From Gammaproteobacteria bacterium (GTDB lineage: Bacteria > Pseudomonadota > Gammaproteobacteria > DSM-19610): a stretch of 7,621 nt of DNA. The notes beneath the pieces were generated by a model. That model had not been told where the DNA came from and ran no database searches. It saw nothing but the letters and a program-made list of their open reading frames with translations. Shown here piece by piece: positions 1-5,516 of the stretch (positions within the stretch are counted from its first letter, which is position 1; every line of letters starts with the position of its first letter). The stretch lies in the NCBI GenBank assembly GCA_011371465.1, contig DRQL01000285.1, forward strand, positions 1 to 7,621, written 5' to 3'. Made by a program: the position numbers and the translations under genes.

Positions 1-78
1 CCATCGTTTCCGTTCGACTTGCATGTGTTAGGCATGCCGCCAGCGTTCAATCTGAGCCAGGATCAAACTCTTCAGTTC
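1..78 (-). rRNA. rrs: 16S ribosomal RNA, 5' end (partial)
   Basis: Read on the minus strand, 51-70 gives AGAGTTTGATCCTGGCTCAG, the universal sequence at the start of bacterial 16S rRNA. It is followed by the usual conserved continuation (ATTGAACGCTGGCGGCATGC, then ACACATGCAAGTCGAACGG). The mature 5' end is placed at about 78 by comparison with gammaproteobacterial 16S genes that begin GAACTGAAGAGTTTGATC. Only the first 78 bases are inside the window; the gene runs off the left edge. The short ORFs that cross it are not genes. Confidence 0.97.
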
Positions 79-187
79 AATCACTTTAGTCGCTTGAGGC
101 GACAAATCTGGCTCGATGTACACAAAACTCGGAATTGCTTGAGTTTGCTTCCATCGAATGTTGCTTTGCTACGCAATCAATCCGACG

Positions 188-201
188 TAAGCACCCACAC
201 A
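188..201 (-). promoter_or_regulatory. boxC-like element of the rRNA leader
   Basis: The minus strand reads TGTGTGGGTGCTTA, close to the TGTGTGGGCACT of the E. coli rrn leader and in the same order relative to boxA. In the family, boxA and its neighbours recruit the NusB/NusE antitermination complex that keeps polymerase processive through rRNA. The role is inferred from position and similarity. Confidence 0.6.
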
Positions 202-216
202 AATTACCTGATCTGA

Positions 217-228
217 TTGTTAATGAAC
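217..228 (-). promoter_or_regulatory. boxA-like antitermination element
   Basis: The minus strand reads GTTCATTAACAA, which matches most of the standard rrn boxA (TGCTCTTTAACAA) and lies just upstream of the boxC-like element. It is the expected NusB/S10 loading site on the nascent leader RNA. The central CAT in place of the usual CTT is a departure from the canonical core. Confidence 0.65.
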
Positions 229-259
229 TCGATGGCGCTCTGGCCAGCGAAGACCGACA

Positions 260-289
260 AGTATGAGGCATAATCGCCTGTCCCGTCAA
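260..289 (-). promoter_or_regulatory. rRNA promoter P2 (proximal)
   Basis: The minus strand has a -35 TTGACG (284-289) and a -10-like CATACT (260-265) with an 18-base spacer. It lies about 85 bases downstream of P1. Tandem promoters are usual for rrn operons, and P2 is typically the weaker, steadier one. The -10 matches consensus at only four of six positions, so it is less certain than P1. Confidence 0.5.
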
Positions 290-346
290 TACTTTTCTGC
301 CGCGTTCCGGGAGTAAAAATCAGCCCGCTCCGAAGCAGAGGCGCGC

Positions 347-374
347 ATTATACAGTCAGGCCGGTGGCCGTCAA
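347..374 (-). promoter_or_regulatory. rRNA promoter P1 (distal, strong)
   Basis: The minus strand has a -35 TTGACG (369-374), a 16-base spacer and a perfect -10 TATAAT (347-352). A GC-rich discriminator (GCGCGCC) follows the -10, a feature linked in established work to ppGpp/DksA control of rrn P1 promoters. An A/T-rich stretch just upstream of the -35 (around 375-383) could act as a modest UP element. Predicted start is near 340, giving a leader of about 260 bases. Confidence 0.75.
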
Positions 375-425
375 GAAGAATTTCCGCGACGCGCAGAAAG
401 ACCCCGGGGCGGCCCAAAAGGGCTG

Positions 426-445
426 AAAAACAGCGGCCCGGGCCG
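426..445 (-). terminator. possible intrinsic terminator of the response regulator gene
   Basis: Just after the response-regulator stop, the minus strand has the palindrome CGGCCCGGGCCG (434-445), which can fold with a short loop, followed a few bases later by TTTTT (426-430). The stem is short, so strength is uncertain. It would separate the response-regulator transcript from the rRNA promoters immediately downstream. Confidence 0.35.
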
Positions 446-451
446 ATCCGG

Positions 452-892
452 CTACACAGAGACCGGCGACACGTTCAGCACCAGCCAGTACATGCCCAGC
501 TGGCGCACGGCCTCCATGAACTGGTTGAAATCGACCGGCTTGCGGATATAGCTGTTCGCTCCCAGATCATACCCGGCAATAATATCCCGCTCCTCATTGG
601 AGGACGTCAAAATTACGACGGCAAGTCGCCGGGTGCGCTCATCCGCCCGGATCCGGCGCAGCACCTCCAGCCCGTCAATCTTGGGGAGTTTCAGGTCGAG
701 CAGGGTGACCTCCGGGAGCCGGTTCGGATCACGCCCGCTGTGCGCTCCGCGCGCAAACAGGTAATCCAGCGCTTCCGCGCCATCGCGGGCGACCACTACC
801 TCGTTGAGAATATGATTACGCTTCAGGGCACGTAGCGTCAGCGCCTCGTCGTCCGGGTTGTCTTCAACCAGCAGGATCGTTTTATTTTTCAT
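452..892 (-). CDS. single-domain response regulator (CheY/Rcp1-like)
   Basis: A 146-residue stand-alone receiver domain with no DNA-binding or enzymatic output domain. It should accept phosphate from a sensor histidine kinase and act by protein contact in the cytoplasm. The receiver landmarks are visible: acidic pair E10-D11 with DNPDD after strand 1, phospho-acceptor D66 in LLDLKLPKIDG, switch threonine T96 in ILTSS, and K118 in RKP. The length, the long loop before D66 and the YWL ending fit the Rcp1-like group, which often partners with phytochrome or other hybrid kinases. The ATG at 892 (MKNKTILLVED) is chosen because the receiver fold starts there and a GAGG lies upstream; the open frame continues to 1012 with no receiver-like sequence. 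No kinase gene is in the window, so the partner is unknown. It lies 135 bases downstream of tyrS on the same strand, with a candidate promoter of its own. Confidence 0.9.
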   Translation of the reverse strand: MKNKTILLVEDNPDDEALTLRALKRNHILNEVVVARDGAEALDYLFARGAHSGRDPNRLPEVTLLDLKLPKIDGLEVLRRIRADERTRRLAVVILTSSNEERDIIAGYDLGANSYIRKPVDFNQFMEAVRQLGMYWLVLNVSPVSV

Positions 893-967
893 GACCAGGG
901 TATCCTCAGTGATTCCCCGCCCGGCGATACCTTGTCGGGCAACTCCCGTTCTGGGATGGCTGTCCGG

Positions 968-973
968 ATTATA
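968..973 (-). promoter_or_regulatory. candidate -10 element for the response regulator gene
   Basis: The minus strand has a perfect TATAAT here, about 75 bases upstream of the response-regulator ATG. No good -35 hexamer is found at a normal distance. The -35/-10 spacer region is instead occupied by a perfect palindrome (983-994). This would suit an activator-dependent or repressed promoter, but the promoter itself is inferred from one hexamer. Confidence 0.4.
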
Positions 974-982
974 CCCCCAAAC

Positions 983-994
983 CCGGTCGACCGG
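983..994. promoter_or_regulatory. palindrome, possible operator
   Basis: CCGGTCGACCGG is a perfect 12-base palindrome. Relative to a start site predicted from the nearby TATAAT (about 961), it covers roughly -22 to -33, between the -10 and the missing -35. That is a common operator location. GC-rich palindromes of this length also arise by chance in such DNA, so function is speculative. Confidence 0.3.
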
Positions 995-1027
995 CCTGCC
1001 CGCGCCTCGCAATAGACAGTAGTCTAC

Positions 1028-2224
1028 CTACTCCATCACCACCCGGGCAAAGCGGCGCTTGCCCACCTGGATGACACATCGGGTACCCGCTTCCAGCCGC
1101 AACCGCGTATCACTGATCTTTTCCCCGTCGATGCGTACCGCGCCCTGCCGGATCATGCGCAGCGCATCCGAAGTGCTCGACGTCAGCGCAGCCTCTTTCA
1201 GCACATTGGCGACGGGCATGCCGTCATCGCCGGCCTGCAACCGGGCCTCGGGTATATCGTCAGGCAGCGCGCCTTTCTGGAAACGGGCGATGAAATTTTC
1301 CTGTGCGCGGTCCGCATCGCCTTGTGAATGGAAACGCGCCACCAGCTCCTTGCCCAGCTCGAACTTGATATCCCGCGGGTTGCGCCCTTCCTGCATCGAT
1401 TTTTTCAGCGCTTCCACTTCAGCGATGGAGCGGAAACTCAGCAGCTCGAAATAGCGCCACATCAGCTCATCGGAAATGGACATCAGTTTGCCGAACATCT
1501 CGTCCGGCGCCTCATTGATGCCGATGTAGTTGCCCAGCGATTTGGACATTTTCTGGACACCGTCGAGACCTTCCAGGATCGGCATGGTCAGCACCACCTG
1601 CGGCTTCTGCCCATAGGCTTCCTGCAACTGGCGACCGACCAGCAGGTTGAACTTCTGATCAGTACCCCCGAGCTCCACGTCCGCTTTCAGGGCCACCGAA
1701 TCGTAACCCTGTACCAGCGGGTAAATAAATTCGTGGATGGCGATGGGCTGCCCGGAGCTGTAGCGCTTGCTGAAATCATCCCGTTCCAGCATGCGCGCCA
1801 CCGTATGCCTGGCCGCCAGCTGGATCAGATCGGCGGCATCCATTTCGTTCATCCAGCTCGAATTGAACACCACCAGCGTCTTTTCCGGGTCCAGGATCTT
1901 GAAGATCTGGCTTTCATAGGTCCTGGCGTTGTCGAGCACTTCTTCCCGGGTGAGCGGCTTGCGCGTGACATTCTTGCCGGTCGGGTCACCGATCATGCCG
2001 GTAAAATCACCAATCAGGAACAGCGCTTCATGGCCGAGTTCCTGGAACTGGCGCAGCTTGTTGAGCAACACGGTGTGCCCCAGGTGCAGATCGGGGGCGG
2101 TGGGGTCAAAACCGGCCTTTACGCGCAGCGGGCGGTTTTCCTTCAGCCGCTGTTCCAGCTCGGTTTCCACCAGTATTTCCTCTGCGCCGCGCCTGATCTG
2201 CTGCAAGGCCTCGCTATGCGACAT
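1028..2224 (-). CDS. tyrS: tyrosyl-tRNA synthetase
   Basis: Class I aminoacyl-tRNA synthetase that charges tRNA-Tyr with tyrosine using ATP in the cytoplasm. The 398-residue protein has a Rossmann catalytic domain with the two signature motifs: HLGH (47-50), after the AGFDPTAPDLH stretch, and KMSKS (225-229). GGTDQKFN (186-193) is typical of the tyrosine/tRNA-binding region. The C-terminal S4-like RNA-binding domain covers about 337-398 (ANVLKEA through VRIDGEKI). The length and the HLGH form fit the TyrZ-like subgroup found in many proteobacteria rather than the E. coli TyrS form. The ATG at 2224 is preferred over an in-frame start at 2269 because GGGAG lies 7 bases upstream and the extra residues (LLLRPNFQGTGSS) look non-coding. 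No clear terminator follows, so some readthrough into the response-regulator gene is possible. It is divergent from the M23 peptidase gene. Confidence 0.97.
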   Translation of the reverse strand: MSHSEALQQIRRGAEEILVETELEQRLKENRPLRVKAGFDPTAPDLHLGHTVLLNKLRQFQELGHEALFLIGDFTGMIGDPTGKNVTRKPLTREEVLDNARTYESQIFKILDPEKTLVVFNSSWMNEMDAADLIQLAARHTVARMLERDDFSKRYSSGQPIAIHEFIYPLVQGYDSVALKADVELGGTDQKFNLLVGRQLQEAYGQKPQVVLTMPILEGLDGVQKMSKSLGNYIGINEAPDEMFGKLMSISDELMWRYFELLSFRSIAEVEALKKSMQEGRNPRDIKFELGKELVARFHSQGDADRAQENFIARFQKGALPDDIPEARLQAGDDGMPVANVLKEAALTSSTSDALRMIRQGAVRIDGEKISDTRLRLEAGTRCVIQVGKRRFARVVME

Positions 2225-2298
2225 GAAACTGCTCCCGGTACCCTGAAAATTGGGGCGCAAGAGTAGCACAAGTTGGCCGATAACCCCGTTGAGGACGC

Positions 2299-2326
2299 TT
2301 AACTGGCTGAAGTCATGGAATATACT
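2299..2326 (+). promoter_or_regulatory. candidate promoter of the M23 peptidase-anmK operon
   Basis: TTAACT (2299-2304), a 16-base spacer and TATACT (2321-2326) form a fair sigma70-type promoter in the tyrS/peptidase divergent gap. The predicted start is near 2333, leaving a leader of about 130 bases. A weaker alternative, TTGACC at 2408-2413, has no convincing -10 behind it. Confidence 0.4.
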
Positions 2327-2339
2327 GGTGAACGGCCGG

Positions 2340-2358
2340 CCTGGTAGCGGGTACCAGG
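2340..2358 (+). repeat. inverted repeat in the peptidase gene leader
   Basis: CCTGGTA and TACCAGG form a perfect 7-base-pair inverted repeat around a 5-base loop (GCGGG). It sits just after the predicted transcription start of the peptidase-anmK operon. It could be a 5' leader hairpin or an operator. No T-tract follows, so it is not an intrinsic terminator. Confidence 0.4.
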
Positions 2359-2465
2359 GATGGAACTGGCACAGTTTCTGCTGCCTGCCACTACATCATC
2401 GCGACGGTTGACCGCAAGCGGCTCCGTCAGTTAGTTTGAACTACAGGATTGGGAAGGGATTTCTG

Positions 2466-3863
2466 GTGCAGTACAACTATTCGTCCATGCGGGACTACAA
2501 AACGGGATGGCGCGGCAGCCGGATGAGCAAACACCGGTCCAGGGGCCTGCGCTGGGCACTGCTTGGCTCTGCCTCCGGACTCGCGCTGGGCCTGTTCTCG
2601 CTGACGTCCTATGATGCAAACGCCTTGCGCATCAAGGATATGCCGCTGGATCTACCGCCTCCCGAACTGGCGGAAACCGCCCGAATCGAACTCCCCGGAA
2701 CCCCCGCAGACCATCTGGCCGCGGCACCTGCTCCGGTTACCGCCGAGGCGCAGCCGCGTGGCAGCTGGCACGATGTCACCGTCGCATCCGGTGACAGTCT
2801 GGCACGCATTTTTTCCCGGCAGGGCATCCCGCCACGCCAGTTACACGACATCATCGCCGGCGGTGGTGTCGCCAAAAAACTGACTCGCATCTATCCCGGG
2901 CAGAAACTGCGCATGCGCACCACGCCGGAAGACGGGCTGCTGGAACTGCTGTACGAGATCGATGCCCTGAACCAGGTCCGCATCACCCGGACGGATGACG
3001 GCTATGACGCTCAACTGATCGCCCGCGTCCCGGAAAGACGCAGCGTGCGCGCCGCGGGCAAAATCGACAATTCCCTGTTTGTGGCCGCGCAACAGGCCCG
3101 GCTGCCGGAAAACATCACCATGGAACTGGCCGGCATATTCGGCTGGGATATCGATTTTGCCCTGGATATTCGCCAGGGAGACCAGTTTGCCCTGATTTAC
3201 GAGGAACTCTACCTGGACGGTGAACGCGTGGGCACGGGCGACATCCTGGCCGCGGAATTCACCAATAACGGCAAGGTCTACCAGGCGGTGCGTTATACCG
3301 ACAAGCAGGGCCGCACGGACTATTACTCCCCGGACGGTCACAGCATGCGCAAGACCTTCCTGCGCACCCCGGTGTCCTTTACACGCATCAGTTCACGCTT
3401 CAGCCTCGGCCGCAAGCACCCCATCCTGAACAGGATACGCGCGCACAAAGGCGTGGATTACGCGGCCCCGCGCGGTACACCGGTCAAGGCCACGGGCAAC
3501 GGCAAAATCGTGATGCGCGGGAAAAAAGGCGGCTATGGGAAGACCGTGGTCATCCAGCACGGCAGCAACTACAGCACCCTGTACGCGCACCTGAACCGCT
3601 ATGCCCGCGGCCTGCGCACCGGCAGCCGGGTCCAGCAGGGCCAGATCATCGGCTATGTCGGCAGCACCGGGCTGGCCACCGGACCCCACCTGCACTACGA
3701 ATTCCGCGTCAACGGGGTGCACCGCAACCCGCTGACGGTCAAGCTGCCGGACGCCGCACCCCTGCCCCGGAAATACCGCCAGGATTTCAAACTGGCCACC
3801 GAGAACCTGCTGGCCCAGCTGGAACTGGCAAAGACCCGGACCGTTGCGTTGCAGGATCGCTGA
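2466..3863 (+). CDS. mepM: M23 family peptidoglycan DD-metalloendopeptidase (MepM-like)
   Basis: Envelope zinc peptidase expected to cut peptide cross-links in peptidoglycan in the periplasm, giving room for wall growth. From the N-terminus it shows: a basic stretch and one hydrophobic segment (about residues 29-46, WALLGSASGLALGLFSL) that is a signal sequence or anchor; an OapA/LysM-like domain (about 101-150, with SGDSLARIFSRQG and YPGQKLRM); a Csd3-like middle domain (about 198-306); and the LytM/M23 domain (about 317-422). The catalytic set is complete: H327 and D331 in HKGVD, H375 in YAHL, H408 and H410 in HLH. The GTG at 2466 is chosen because AAGGGA ends 6 bases upstream. ATGs at 2487 and 2523 lack good ribosome sites, although the one at 2523 would give a more ordinary short signal-peptide N-terminus. 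anmK starts 37 bases downstream, suggesting one operon. The symbol follows the E. coli protein of the same architecture. Confidence 0.92.
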   Translation: MQYNYSSMRDYKTGWRGSRMSKHRSRGLRWALLGSASGLALGLFSLTSYDANALRIKDMPLDLPPPELAETARIELPGTPADHLAAAPAPVTAEAQPRGSWHDVTVASGDSLARIFSRQGIPPRQLHDIIAGGGVAKKLTRIYPGQKLRMRTTPEDGLLELLYEIDALNQVRITRTDDGYDAQLIARVPERRSVRAAGKIDNSLFVAAQQARLPENITMELAGIFGWDIDFALDIRQGDQFALIYEELYLDGERVGTGDILAAEFTNNGKVYQAVRYTDKQGRTDYYSPDGHSMRKTFLRTPVSFTRISSRFSLGRKHPILNRIRAHKGVDYAAPRGTPVKATGNGKIVMRGKKGGYGKTVVIQHGSNYSTLYAHLNRYARGLRTGSRVQQGQIIGYVGSTGLATGPHLHYEFRVNGVHRNPLTVKLPDAAPLPRKYRQDFKLATENLLAQLELAKTRTVALQDR

Positions 3864-3900
3864 GCGGTCGGGCACACGGGCCGCACCCCCCGGTTGACGC

Positions 3901-5022
3901 ATGCCCGAGTACTATCTTGGTCTCATGTCAGGCACCAGCATGGACGGCATTGACGCCGCGCTGGTGGATCTTTCCGGTGACCGCCCCGAGCTGATCCGTG
4001 CGCAAACCAGCGCCTGGCCGGAAGCGCTGCACACCCGCATCCTCGATACCGCCGCCGCCCCGGAACGGACTTCGCTGCAGGAAGCCGGCAGGCTGGATGC
4101 CGCATTGGGCGAACAGTTCGCCGTCGCGGCACTCGAACTCATGGCGCAGGCCGGTTTTAACAGCCACCAGATCACGGCCATCGGCAGCCACGGTCAAACC
4201 CTGTTGCACGCACCCGGGGACCAGCCCGCTTTCAGCCTGCAGCTGGGGGATGCGAACCGGATTGCCGAACGAACCGGCATCACCACCGTTGCCGATTTCC
4301 GGCGCAGGGATATCGCCGCCGGCGGCCAGGGCGCGCCGCTGGTACCCGCCTTCCACCGGTCGCTGTTCCACGACCCGGCAACGCCCCGCGCCATCCTGAA
4401 CATCGGCGGTATGGCCAACCTGACCCTGCTCCCGTCAGACAGCACGGCCGTTACCGGTTTTGACACCGGTCCTGGCAACGTGCTGCTGGATGCCTGGTAC
4501 CGCAAAACCCGCCACGGCGACTATGACGAGCGCGGCACCTGGGCGCAAAGTGGCGAACTGAACCAGCCCCTGCTGACCGGTCTCCTGGATCACCCCTATT
4601 TCAGCCAGCCACCACCCCGCAGCACGGGCCGGGAGCTGTTCTGTCTGCGCTGGCTCGAAGAACGGCTGCAGCAGATGGCACGCACCCCGCCCGCTTTCGA
4701 CGTACAACGAACGCTGATCGAATTCACGGCACAAACCATCGCCTCGTCACTGCAACGATTCGGCCCACCGGTACAACAGGTGCTGGTCTGCGGCGGCGGT
4801 GCACACAACGATTTCCTGATGCAACGCCTGGCATCCCTGCTGCCGGAACAGCAGGTGGAAACCACGGAGCGATACGGCCTGCACCCGGACTGGGTGGAAG
4901 CGGTTGCCTTTGCCTGGCTGGCCAAACAGGCCCTGGAAGGGAAAGCCGGTAATATCCCGACGGTAACCGGCGCAAACCGGCCGGTGATCCTGGGGGCAAT
5001 CTACCCGGGTGGCATCCGGTAA
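3901..5022 (+). CDS. anmK: anhydro-N-acetylmuramic acid kinase
   Basis: Cytoplasmic enzyme of cell-wall recycling. It hydrolyses and phosphorylates 1,6-anhydro-MurNAc with ATP to give MurNAc-6-phosphate. The 373-residue length is normal for the family. Visible family motifs: GLMSGTSMDGID (7-18, ATP phosphate contact), GSHGQT (95-100), DFRRRDIAAGGQGAPLVPAFH (132-152), NIGGMANLT (167-175), GFDTGPGN (186-193, with D188 the probable catalytic base), STGRELF (241-247) and VCGGGAHN (296-303). The ATG at 3901 leads directly into the conserved N-terminus, but I see no strong Shine-Dalgarno site, which fits translation coupled to the upstream peptidase gene 37 bases away. The pairing is logical: wall cleavage upstream, salvage of wall sugars downstream. 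The last codons and the DNA after them are repeated in diverged form further downstream (5092-5220). Confidence 0.97.
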   Translation: MPEYYLGLMSGTSMDGIDAALVDLSGDRPELIRAQTSAWPEALHTRILDTAAAPERTSLQEAGRLDAALGEQFAVAALELMAQAGFNSHQITAIGSHGQTLLHAPGDQPAFSLQLGDANRIAERTGITTVADFRRRDIAAGGQGAPLVPAFHRSLFHDPATPRAILNIGGMANLTLLPSDSTAVTGFDTGPGNVLLDAWYRKTRHGDYDERGTWAQSGELNQPLLTGLLDHPYFSQPPPRSTGRELFCLRWLEERLQQMARTPPAFDVQRTLIEFTAQTIASSLQRFGPPVQQVLVCGGGAHNDFLMQRLASLLPEQQVETTERYGLHPDWVEAVAFAWLAKQALEGKAGNIPTVTGANRPVILGAIYPGGIR

Positions 5023-5041
5023 TTCGGGCTGCTGCGGGTGA

Positions 5042-5076
5042 TTTTGTCGGGTTACGCTGCGCTAACCCGACCTACG
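5042..5076 (+). repeat. REP-like palindromic element, copy 1 (forward)
   Basis: A 35-base unit made of a TTTT leader, the arms GTCGGGTTA and TAACCCGAC (a 9-base-pair stem) around the loop CGCTGCGC, and a CTACG tail. It is identical over all 35 bases to copy 5 in reverse orientation. It lies 19 bases after the anmK stop. I take it as a REP-type element; the stem may also shape the 3' end of the anmK transcript, though no T-tract follows it. Confidence 0.85.
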
Positions 5077-5091
5077 GCGGCGAAAGGAACA

Positions 5092-5166
5092 GCCGGTGAT
5101 ACCTACGGTTATCGGTGCAAACCGGCCGGTGATCCCGGGGCAATGTACCCGGAGAAAATCCGGTAA
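5092..5166 (+). pseudogene. diverged duplicate of the anmK 3' end
   Basis: This stretch aligns with the last 78 bases of anmK (4945-5022). A 2-base and a 1-base deletion make it 75 bases, so the ends stay in phase but the middle is shifted. Read with frame changes it gives IPTVIGANRPVI, then AMYPEKIR and a stop, against IPTVTGANRPVI and AIYPGGIR in anmK. Several differences are synonymous (atc/ata, ccg/cct, gta/gtt, ggc/ggt). The homology continues through the non-coding DNA after the stop and into the next palindromic element. It has no start codon or ribosome site and is a relic, not a gene. Confidence 0.8.
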
Positions 5167-5185
5167 TCGGGTCTGCTACGGGTGG

Positions 5186-5220
5186 TTTTGTCGGGTTACG
5201 CTACGCTAACCCGACCTACG
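5186..5220 (+). repeat. REP-like palindromic element, copy 2 (forward)
   Basis: The same 35-base unit as copy 1, with one difference in the loop (CGCTACGC). Both 9-base arms are intact. It ends the second copy of the duplicated anmK-tail segment, and it faces copy 3 across 31 bases. Confidence 0.85.
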
Positions 5221-5251
5221 AAGATACGAGACACCCGGAACACCGTAACCC

Positions 5252-5286
5252 TGTAGGTCGGATTAGCACAGCGTAATCCGACAAAA
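5252..5286 (-). repeat. REP-like palindromic element, copy 3 (reverse)
   Basis: The same unit in reverse orientation. Its arms read GTCGGATTA and TAATCCGAC: both changed at the matching position, so the stem still pairs perfectly. The loop also has one change (CGCTGTGC on the minus strand). Confidence 0.85.
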
Positions 5287-5326
5287 ACGCATCTGGGATA
5301 GCGCCGGTTTTGATCCGTGTTCGAGG

Positions 5327-5361
5327 CATTGTCGGGTTACGCTGCGCTAACCCAACCTACG
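5327..5361 (+). repeat. REP-like palindromic element, copy 4 (forward)
   Basis: Forward unit with loop CGCTGCGC. The right arm is TAACCCAAC, which puts one C-A mismatch in the stem. The leader is CATT rather than TTTT. It faces copy 5 across 29 bases. Confidence 0.8.
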
Positions 5362-5390
5362 GAACTGGCAACAGCAGCGTGACCCCGAAC

Positions 5391-5425
5391 CGTAGGTCGG
5401 GTTAGCGCAGCGTAACCCGACAAAA
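5391..5425 (-). repeat. REP-like palindromic element, copy 5 (reverse)
   Basis: Reverse-orientation unit, identical over 35 bases to copy 1. It is the last copy before the citrate synthase gene. The stretch 5426-5516 between it and that gene's stop shows nothing recognisable. Confidence 0.85.
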
Positions 5426-5516
5426 TCGAAGCAATGCACCCGGACCAGACACCACTGCGGACACAACACGCTCCCCCGCTGCAAGAGGTTCCATCCGACT
5501 CACCACAGAACGGGAA

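Larger units (their letters stand above)
79..340 (-). other. 16S rRNA leader (external transcribed spacer)
   Basis: This is the transcribed but non-coding leader between the upstream rRNA promoter and mature 16S. Besides the boxA-like and boxC-like elements listed separately, it holds small inverted repeats that can fold in the precursor: GTCGC/GCGAC with a 5-base loop at 89-103, just upstream of the mature 5' end, and AAACTC/GAGTTT with a 10-base loop at 125-146. Such leader hairpins normally take part in pre-rRNA folding and processing. No protein gene is supported here. The right boundary is the approximate start site inferred from promoter P1. Confidence 0.75.

Noticed and set aside
19..289. 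Short open frames over the 16S end and leader
   Set aside because: They overlap the rRNA gene and its leader elements, and their translations show no protein features.
893..1012. N-terminal extension of the response regulator
   Set aside because: The 40 extra codons do not resemble a receiver domain and contain the likely promoter and palindrome. The ATG at 892 starts exactly where the receiver fold begins.
1008..1027. tyrS terminator
   Set aside because: There is a 5-base-pair inverted repeat (TAGAC/GTCTA) just after the stop, but it is A/T-rich, short and not followed by a T-tract.
1328..2266. 312-codon open frame on the plus strand
   Set aside because: It lies wholly antisense to tyrS, which has clear catalytic motifs. 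The translation shows no recognisable domain. It is a shadow caused by high G+C content.
2241..2280. tyrS promoter with an extended -10
   Set aside because: The minus strand has TGCTACTCT, a weak extended -10-like match without a -35. Too little to call, although a promoter must lie in this divergent gap or be shared with it.
2408..2436. Second promoter for the peptidase gene (TTGACC)
   Set aside because: The hexamer 17-18 bases downstream matches consensus at only two or three positions.
2841..3902. Two long minus-strand open frames
   Set aside because: Both are antisense to the M23 peptidase gene, whose domains and catalytic residues are complete. No independent evidence for coding.
5042..5425. 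CRISPR array
   Set aside because: The repeats are palindromic, occur in both orientations, and are separated by unequal gaps of 29 to 109 bases, one of which contains anmK-tail sequence. There are no cas genes.
5042..5425. Intrinsic terminators formed by the palindromic repeats
   Set aside because: The stems are good, but no T-tract follows any copy on the strand that would need it; the TTTT lies on the 5' side of each unit. An effect on transcript ends is possible but not supported as Rho-independent termination.
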